The notes under the pieces were generated by a model that had not been told where the DNA came from, searched no databases, and saw only the letters and a list, made by a program, of their open reading frames with translations. A stretch of DNA of 37,035 nucleotides from an uncultured Oscillospiraceae bacterium. Its GTDB lineage: Bacteria; Bacillota; Clostridia; Oscillospirales; Oscillospiraceae. Below are positions 32,204 through 37,035 of this stretch, in pieces. A program made the position numbers and the translations under genes. How positions within the stretch are numbered: position 1 is the stretch's first letter; each line of letters starts with the position of its first letter. The stretch lies in NCBI GenBank assembly GCA_947581795.1, contig CANPVS010000061.1, forward strand, positions 1 through 37,035, written 5' to 3'.

Positions 32204-33522
32204 TGGCGGACATCTCCGTGGTGGGCGCGGGCCTGGCCGGCAGCGAGGCCGCCTGGCAGCTTGCCAGGCGGGGCATGAAGGTGCGCCTGTACGAGATGAA
32301 GCCGGAGAAGATGACCCCGGCCCACACGTCGCCGCTGTTCTCAGAGCTTGTGTGCTCCAACTCCCTGCGGGGGGACGACCTTTCCAACGCCGTGGGGCTT
32401 TTGAAAGAGGAACTGCGAAGGCTGGGAAGCCTCATTATGATGAGCGCCGAGAAGCACCGGGTCCCCGCCGGCGGCGCGCTGGCCGTGGACCGGGTGGCTT
32501 TCGCCCAGACCATCACCGACGCCATCCGAAGCGAGCCCAACATCGAGATTGTGGAGGAGGAAGTCACCGACTTCCCCGAGGGGGAGTGCATCATCGCCAC
32601 CGGGCCCCTTACCAGCGACGGGCTCATCCCGGCCATCGCGAAGGCCTGCGGCGAGGCGGACTTTCTCCACTTCTTCGACGCGGCCGCGCCGCTCATATCC
32701 TTCGAGAGCATAGACATGTCCCACGCCTGGTTCGGCTCCCGGTATGGCAAGGGCACGGCGGATTACATCAACTGCCCCATGGACGCCGGGCAGTACGACG
32801 CCTTCGTCACGGAGCTGGCCGCGGCCAAGGAGGCCCCGGTCCACGGCTTCGAGGACGCGGGGGTGTTCGAGGGCTGCATGCCCGTGGAGGTCATGGCCCG
32901 CCGGGGCCACGACACCCTGCGCTACGGGCCCCTGAAGCCCGTGGGGCTTCGGAATCCCGAGACCGGCGAGAGCTACCACGCGGTGGTGCAGCTGCGCCGG
33001 GACAACGACGAGGGCACGGTCTATAACCTGGTGGGGTTCCAGACCCATCTGACCTTCCCGGAGCAGCGGCGGGTGTTCGGCATGATCCCGGCTCTGGCCA
33101 ACGCTGAATATCTCCGGTACGGGAAGATGCACCGCAACACGTTTTTGAACGGCCCTCAGCTGCTGGACCGGTACTATAGGCTCCGGTCAGAGCCCCGTAT
33201 CGGTTTTGCCGGGCAGGTCACCGGCGTAGAGGGGTATGTGGAATCCTGCGCCTCCGGCATGCTGGCGGCTCTGGAAGCGGCGAGACGCTTCCACGGTCTG
33301 CCGCCCCTGGACTTCCCCCGGACCACGGCCATCGGCGCCCTGGCGCTGTATGTGTCCGGCGGGGCGGCCAGCGGGGATTTCCAGCCCATGAACGTGAACT
33401 GGGGCATCATCGAACCTGCCGGGGAGCGCATCCGGGGCAAGCGGGAGCGGAATCTGAAGATCGCCCAGCGGGGCCTCGCGGCCCTGGACGAGATCATAGA
33501 AAGAGAGAAGGCGGGCGCATGA
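32203..33522 (+). CDS. trmFO: Methylenetetrahydrofolate-tRNA-(uracil-54-C5)-methyltransferase TrmFO
   Basis: A folate- and FAD-dependent enzyme that makes m5U54 (ribothymidine) in the tRNA T-loop; 439 residues from ATG 32203. The FAD-binding motif is VVGAGLAGSEAAWQL with glycines 8, 10 and 13. The two cysteines needed in the Bacillus subtilis enzyme have counterparts at C51 (SELVCSNSLRGDDL) and C225 (FEGCMPVEVMARRG). The ATG overlaps the topA stop by 1 bp (TGATG). An in-frame GTG at 32200 is possible, but the GGGAGAGG site fits the ATG. The end overlaps plsX by 4 bp. Confidence 0.97.
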   Translation: MADISVVGAGLAGSEAAWQLARRGMKVRLYEMKPEKMTPAHTSPLFSELVCSNSLRGDDLSNAVGLLKEELRRLGSLIMMSAEKHRVPAGGALAVDRVAFAQTITDAIRSEPNIEIVEEEVTDFPEGECIIATGPLTSDGLIPAIAKACGEADFLHFFDAAAPLISFESIDMSHAWFGSRYGKGTADYINCPMDAGQYDAFVTELAAAKEAPVHGFEDAGVFEGCMPVEVMARRGHDTLRYGPLKPVGLRNPETGESYHAVVQLRRDNDEGTVYNLVGFQTHLTFPEQRRVFGMIPALANAEYLRYGKMHRNTFLNGPQLLDRYYRLRSEPRIGFAGQVTGVEGYVESCASGMLAALEAARRFHGLPPLDFPRTTAIGALALYVSGGAASGDFQPMNVNWGIIEPAGERIRGKRERNLKIAQRGLAALDEIIEREKAGA

Positions 33523-34553
33523 AGATCATCCTGGACGCCATGGGCGGCGACAACGCCCCCCAGGCGGTGGTATCCGGCGCGGTGAAGGCCGCCCGGGAGC
33601 TGGACACGAACATCGTGCTGGTAGGCCGGGAGGACGAGGTGCGTAAGGGTCTCGCCGCCGCGGGCGGAGAGAGCGAAACACGCATTCAGATCGTGAACGC
33701 CTCCCAGGTGGTCACCATGGAGGACGAGCCAGGCATGGCCTGCTACAACAAGCGGGATTCCTCCATGACCGTGGCGCTGAAAATGCTGAAGGAGGACCAG
33801 GGCGACGCGGTGGTATCCGCGGGCAGCACCGGCGCGCTCCTGGCGGGAGCTACCCAGTTCGTGGGGCGCATCAAGGGCATCCGCCGGGCGGCGCTTGGAC
33901 CGGTTCTCCCCAATGGGGATAAAGGGGTGCTGCTCATCGACTGCGGCGCCAACGTGGACTCTACGCCGGAATATCTGCTCCAGTTCGCCTACATGGGCTC
34001 CTTCTACGCCCAGCGGATGATGGGCATAGAAAAGCCCCGGGTGGCCCAGCTGAACGTGGGCACCGAGGACACCAAGGGCGGCAAACTCCAGAAGGAGACC
34101 TTTGCCCTGCTGAAGGAGGCCTCCGACGCGGGGCGCATCAACTTTATTGGCAACGCCGAGGGCAGCGACCTTTTCGCCGGGAAGGCGGACGTGCTGGTGA
34201 CGGACGGCCTGGCAGGCAACGTGATGCTGAAGACCACCGAGGGCCTGGCCAAGTTCATGTTCAAGCAGCTGAAGACCGTGATGTACGGCAGCCTCAAGAC
34301 GAAAATCGGAGCCCTCCTCATCAAGAAGGAGCTGTACGGTATGAAGGCCATGCTGGACCCCTCCGAGGTGGGGGGCACGGCCCTCATCGGCATCTCCAAG
34401 CCCGTGATCAAGGCCCACGGAAGCTCTGACGAGCGGGCCATATTCAACGCCGTGCGTCAGGCCGTCGCCTGCGCGAAAGCGGATGTGGCCGGGGCCATCG
34501 CGGCCAACATCGACTATATGAAACTGGGAAAGACCAAAACCAAGGAGGAATAA
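33519..34553 (+). CDS. plsX: Phosphate acyltransferase PlsX
   Basis: A peripheral enzyme that converts acyl-ACP and phosphate to acyl-phosphate, the donor for PlsY in phospholipid synthesis; 344 residues. Family segments are clear: the N-terminal MKIILDAMGGDNAP, VSAGSTGALLAGA, LIDCGANVDSTPEYLLQFA, NFIGNAEGSDLF and DVLVTDGLAGNVMLKTTEG. It overlaps trmFO by 4 bp (ATGA) and lies 4 bp before acpP, so enzyme and carrier protein are made together. The usual fabD/fabG genes are not between plsX and acpP here. Confidence 0.98.
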   Translation: MKIILDAMGGDNAPQAVVSGAVKAARELDTNIVLVGREDEVRKGLAAAGGESETRIQIVNASQVVTMEDEPGMACYNKRDSSMTVALKMLKEDQGDAVVSAGSTGALLAGATQFVGRIKGIRRAALGPVLPNGDKGVLLIDCGANVDSTPEYLLQFAYMGSFYAQRMMGIEKPRVAQLNVGTEDTKGGKLQKETFALLKEASDAGRINFIGNAEGSDLFAGKADVLVTDGLAGNVMLKTTEGLAKFMFKQLKTVMYGSLKTKIGALLIKKELYGMKAMLDPSEVGGTALIGISKPVIKAHGSSDERAIFNAVRQAVACAKADVAGAIAANIDYMKLGKTKTKEE

Positions 34554-34557
34554 TACC

Positions 34558-34794
34558 ATGGTATACGATAAGATCATTGAGATGCTCTGCGAGCAGTTCG
34601 ACCTGGACGCCAGCGAGCTGAACGAGAACACCACCTTCCTGGACGACATCGGCATCGACTCCGTGGACGTGGTGGAGCTCATCGTGGAGGTGGAGGACGA
34701 GTTCGGCCTGGACGAGATCCCCGAGGAGGAGCTGAAGAAGCTCCGCACCATCGGCGATCTGGCCGCCTATGTGAGCGCCCACACCGGCGAGTGA
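34558..34794 (+). CDS. acpP: Acyl carrier protein
   Basis: The acidic 78-residue carrier of growing fatty acyl chains on a phosphopantetheine arm. The attachment serine is S35 in DDIGIDSVDVVELIVEVEDE, where the common DSL is DSV. The C-terminal helix contains EIPEEELKKLRTIGDL. An AAGGAGG site lies about 12 bp before the ATG, inside the end of plsX. The stop overlaps the rnc start. The plsX-acpP-rnc-smc order is a conserved Firmicutes arrangement. Confidence 0.98.
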   Translation: MVYDKIIEMLCEQFDLDASELNENTTFLDDIGIDSVDVVELIVEVEDEFGLDEIPEEELKKLRTIGDLAAYVSAHTGE

Positions 34795-35468
34795 TGGAAC
34801 GGCTGGAGAAGCGCCTGGGCTATACCTTCCGGAATAGGTCCTATCTGGAGACGGCCCTGACCCACAGCTCCTACGCCAATGAACAGCCCCATACCCGGCA
34901 CAGCAACGAGCGCCTGGAATTTCTGGGCGACGCGGTGCTGGGCTTCTGCGCGGCAAAGACCATCTGCCGGCTGTATCCCGACATGCCCGAGGGGGGCCTG
35001 ACCCGCCTGCGGGCGGAGTTGGTGTGCGAGGCCAGCCTCCACCAGGTGGCCCTGGCCCTGGGGCTGGGGGACTATATCCACCTGGGCAGGAACGAGGAGT
35101 GCAACGGCGGCCGCACCCGCACGTCCATTCTGGCCGACTGCGTGGAGGCGGTCATCGCCGCCATCTACCTGGACGGCGGTCTGGACCCGGCGGAGAAGTT
35201 CATCTCGGAGCGCATCCTGAAGGACGTCCAGGCCGGTCACAGCCCCGCCCGGACGGACTACAAGACCCAGCTGCAGGAGATCTTCCAGCGGGCCGGCGGC
35301 CCGGGACCGGTGTACTCCATCGTGGGCGAGTCCGGCCCGGACCACAACAAGACCTTCGTCGCCAGCGTGGCCCTGCATGACGGGACTGCCGCCACCGGCG
35401 AGGGAAAGAGCAAGAAGGAAGCGGAACAGGCCGCCGCCAAGGCGGCTCTGGAAAAGCTGAAAAGCTGA
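34794..35468 (+). CDS. rnc: Ribonuclease III
   Basis: A double-strand-specific endoribonuclease that processes rRNA and other transcripts; 224 residues from ATG 34794. The signature NERLEFLGDAVLG carries catalytic E42 and D46, and a second acidic pair lies in DCVEAVIAAIYLDGG. A C-terminal double-stranded RNA-binding domain (about 157-222) ends KKEAEQAAAKAALEKL. The ATG overlaps the acpP stop by 1 bp. An in-frame GTG at 34791 is an alternative start giving one more residue. Its own stop overlaps the next ATG by 1 bp. Confidence 0.97.
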   Translation: MERLEKRLGYTFRNRSYLETALTHSSYANEQPHTRHSNERLEFLGDAVLGFCAAKTICRLYPDMPEGGLTRLRAELVCEASLHQVALALGLGDYIHLGRNEECNGGRTRTSILADCVEAVIAAIYLDGGLDPAEKFISERILKDVQAGHSPARTDYKTQLQEIFQRAGGPGPVYSIVGESGPDHNKTFVASVALHDGTAATGEGKSKKEAEQAAAKAALEKLKS

Positions 35469-36475
35469 TGGCGAGAGCGAGGATACTCCCCCTGTTCGTC
35501 CCCAACTGGGGCTGCCCGAACGAATGCGTATTCTGTGACCAGAAGCGCATCTCCGGCAGCCCTTTGCCTGTTTCCGGGCATGATGTGACACGGGCCCTGG
35601 AGAAGGCGAAGGGAGAGGGCCTCACCGGCCTGGAGCTGGCCTTTTACGGGGGCAGCTTCACGGCAGTGAGCCCGGCGCTGCAGGGGGAGCTTTTGGAGGC
35701 CGCCCAGCCCTATAGGACCGACGGGACCGTGGCATCCATCCGCCTGTCCACCCGCCCCGACGCGGTGGACGAGGCGGGGCTTGCCATGCTCAAAAGCTAT
35801 GGCGTGGCCACCGTGGAGCTGGGGGCCCAGTCCATGGACGACAGTGTCTTGGCCGCCTCCGGCCGGGGCCACACCGCCGGGGACACTGTCCGGGCGGCGG
35901 GCCTCGTAAAGGCGGCGGGCCTGCGCCTTATATTGCAGATGATGACCGGCCTGCCGGGGTCCGACAGGGAAAAGGACATGGAAACAGCCAGGCGCGTCAT
36001 AGCCCTGGCCCCCGACGGGGTGCGTATCTATCCTACCGTCATCGTGAAGGGAACGCCCCTGGAGGACATGTGGCGGGCCGGGATGTACAAGGAGCACACC
36101 GTATCCGACGCGGTGGCGGTGTGCGCGGACATGCTGCCGCTGTTTGAGGCGGCGGGCATCCCCGTGATACGGCTGGGCCTGAACCCCACGGACGAGCTGT
36201 CCGCCGGGGGCGCCGTGGCGGGGGCTTACCACCCGGCCCTGGGGGAGCTGGTCCGCTCGGAGATACTGCGCCGCCGGGCGGCGAAGCTGCTGAAAGAAGT
36301 GCCCCCCGGCAGCCATGTGACATTGGGCGTGGCGCCGAACAGGGTGTCCGCCATGACCGGCTGGAAGCGCAGCAATATCGCCGCGCTGACGGAAGGATTT
36401 CACTTGGCGTCTGTCACGGTAAAGCCCATGGAGGATGCCGGGGAGGACACAGTTTCGGTTGACGTGAGGCCCTGA
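35468..36475 (+). CDS. Radical SAM protein, Elp3-like but lacking an acetyltransferase domain
   Basis: A 335-residue radical S-adenosylmethionine enzyme. The cluster motif CxxxCxxC is C16, C20 and C23 in WGCPNECVFCDQKRISG. The glycine-rich strand ELAFYGGSFTAV and the later STRPDAVDEAGLAML and VELGAQSMDD are typical of the Elp3/HemN-like radical SAM fold. Its length leaves no room for the C-terminal acetyltransferase domain of true Elp3. The C-terminal third (RLGLNPTDELSAGG, GAYHPALGELV) is well formed, but I cannot assign a reaction. It starts on the last base of rnc and sits directly before smc, so it is co-transcribed with rnc. The substrate is unknown. Confidence 0.85.
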   Translation: MARARILPLFVPNWGCPNECVFCDQKRISGSPLPVSGHDVTRALEKAKGEGLTGLELAFYGGSFTAVSPALQGELLEAAQPYRTDGTVASIRLSTRPDAVDEAGLAMLKSYGVATVELGAQSMDDSVLAASGRGHTAGDTVRAAGLVKAAGLRLILQMMTGLPGSDREKDMETARRVIALAPDGVRIYPTVIVKGTPLEDMWRAGMYKEHTVSDAVAVCADMLPLFEAAGIPVIRLGLNPTDELSAGGAVAGAYHPALGELVRSEILRRRAAKLLKEVPPGSHVTLGVAPNRVSAMTGWKRSNIAALTEGFHLASVTVKPMEDAGEDTVSVDVRP

Positions 36476-36487
36476 TGGGGTTATACT
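36459..36487 (+). promoter_or_regulatory. Promoter for smc
   Basis: TTGACG at 36459-36464 and TATACT at 36482-36487 have 17-bp spacing. The promoter spans the end of the radical SAM gene, whose stop is at 36473-36475. The start near 36494 leaves a leader of about 42 nt. Confidence 0.7.
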
Positions 36488-36535
36488 ATATATTGTGCCA
36501 TTTTTGGCGTATCACTGGTTCAGAGGTATAAGATT

Positions 36536-37035
36536 TTGTATTTAAAGGCGCTAGAGATACAGGGCTTCAAGTCCTTCCCGGACAAGACCACCATCCAGTT
36601 CGACCGGGACGTGACCATGATCGTCGGACCCAACGGGTCCGGCAAGTCCAACATATCCGACGCGATACTGTGGGTCATGGGGGAACAGCGCACCCGGGCC
36701 CTCCGGGGCGGCAAGATGGAGGACGTCATCTTCGGCGGCACGGAGCGGCGGGGCAAGCTGGGCTTCGCCCAGGTGACCCTGGTGCTGGACAACTCTGCCC
36801 GCATCTTCCCCGTGGACAGCGACGAGCTGGCCATCACCCGGCGGTATTACCGCAGCGGCGACAGCGAGTATTACATAAACAAGGAGTCTGTGCGGCTGCG
36901 TGACATCAACGAGCTGCTGATGGATACGGGTCTCGGCCGGGACGGCTATTCCATCATCGGCCAGGGCCGCATCAGCGAGATCGTCTCCGCCAAGAGCACC
37001 GACCGCCGGGAGATATTCGAGCAGGCGGCGGGCAT
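36536..37035 (+). CDS. smc: Chromosome segregation protein SMC (3' partial)
   Basis: The N-terminal 166 residues of the SMC ATPase, which compacts and segregates the chromosome with ScpA and ScpB; the rest lies beyond the window. The start is TTG at 36536, giving (M)YLKALEIQGFKSF, the canonical SMC opening, with an AGAGGT site about 9 bp upstream; no ATG is available in this frame. Walker A is GPNGSGKSNISDAI at residues 31-44. The SMC segments ALRGGKMEDVIFGGTERR, YYINKESVRLRDI and GQGRISEIVSAKSTDRR follow in order. The frame is open to the last base. Confidence 0.96.
   Translation, partial: MYLKALEIQGFKSFPDKTTIQFDRDVTMIVGPNGSGKSNISDAILWVMGEQRTRALRGGKMEDVIFGGTERRGKLGFAQVTLVLDNSARIFPVDSDELAITRRYYRSGDSEYYINKESVRLRDINELLMDTGLGRDGYSIIGQGRISEIVSAKSTDRREIFEQAAG

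Overview
The window is a GC-rich, densely coded chromosomal segment from a Firmicute. The best fit is a high-GC member of the class Clostridia (Oscillospiraceae/Ruminococcaceae-like gut anaerobe). This is inferred from gene order (rpoB-rpoC ... rpsL-rpsG-fusA-tuf; dprA-topA-trmFO; plsX-acpP-rnc-smc), a DUF4830 protein, an FtsEX/M23/S41 cluster and protein features. No database search was run, so genus and species are not claimed. Both edges cut genes: rpoB lacks its 5' end and smc lacks its 3' end. I see no rRNA, tRNA, CRISPR array, insertion sequence or prophage.

Layout. (1) 1-7382: rpoB and rpoC, overlapping by 4 bp, then a probable terminator. (2) 7473-10002: an MBOAT membrane O-acyltransferase and an SGNH/AlgX-like partner, lying inside what is normally the rpoBC-str ribosomal block. 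(3) 10041-14587: a strong promoter, rpsL-rpsG-fusA, then tuf under its own promoter, closed by a 34-bp perfect palindromic terminator shared with a convergent DUF4830 gene. (4) 15075-15785: an RsuA/RluB-type pseudouridine synthase. (5) 15876-22453: a promoter followed by a CdaR/PucR-type regulator, ftsE, ftsX, two tandem paralogous M23 peptidases and an S41 peptidase, which looks like a cell-wall hydrolysis and division module. (6) 22450-24520: greA-lysS from a full-consensus promoter that overlaps the upstream stop codon. (7) 24667-27827: two divergent MATE exporters, one with a probable attenuator in its leader. (8) 27948-36475: a long tightly packed run of SpoU/TrmH methyltransferase, dprA, topA, trmFO, plsX, acpP, rnc and a radical SAM protein, mostly joined by overlaps. 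(9) 36459-end: smc with its own promoter.

The genes are mainly housekeeping: transcription (RpoBC, GreA), translation (S12, S7, EF-G, EF-Tu, LysRS, RNA modification), DNA processing (DprA, TopA, SMC), phospholipid and fatty-acid supply (PlsX, ACP), and wall remodelling at division (FtsEX with M23 peptidases). The accessory content is the acyltransferase pair, the MATE pair, the DUF4830 protein and the orphan radical SAM enzyme.

I did not find a clearly new biological system. The points most worth a second look are the leader attenuator of the reverse-strand MATE gene, the duplicated FtsEX-linked M23 peptidases with a 45-bp identical segment, the acyltransferase pair inside the rpoC-rpsL junction, the lysine/alanine repeat tail on topoisomerase I, and the structured rpsL-rpsG spacer.
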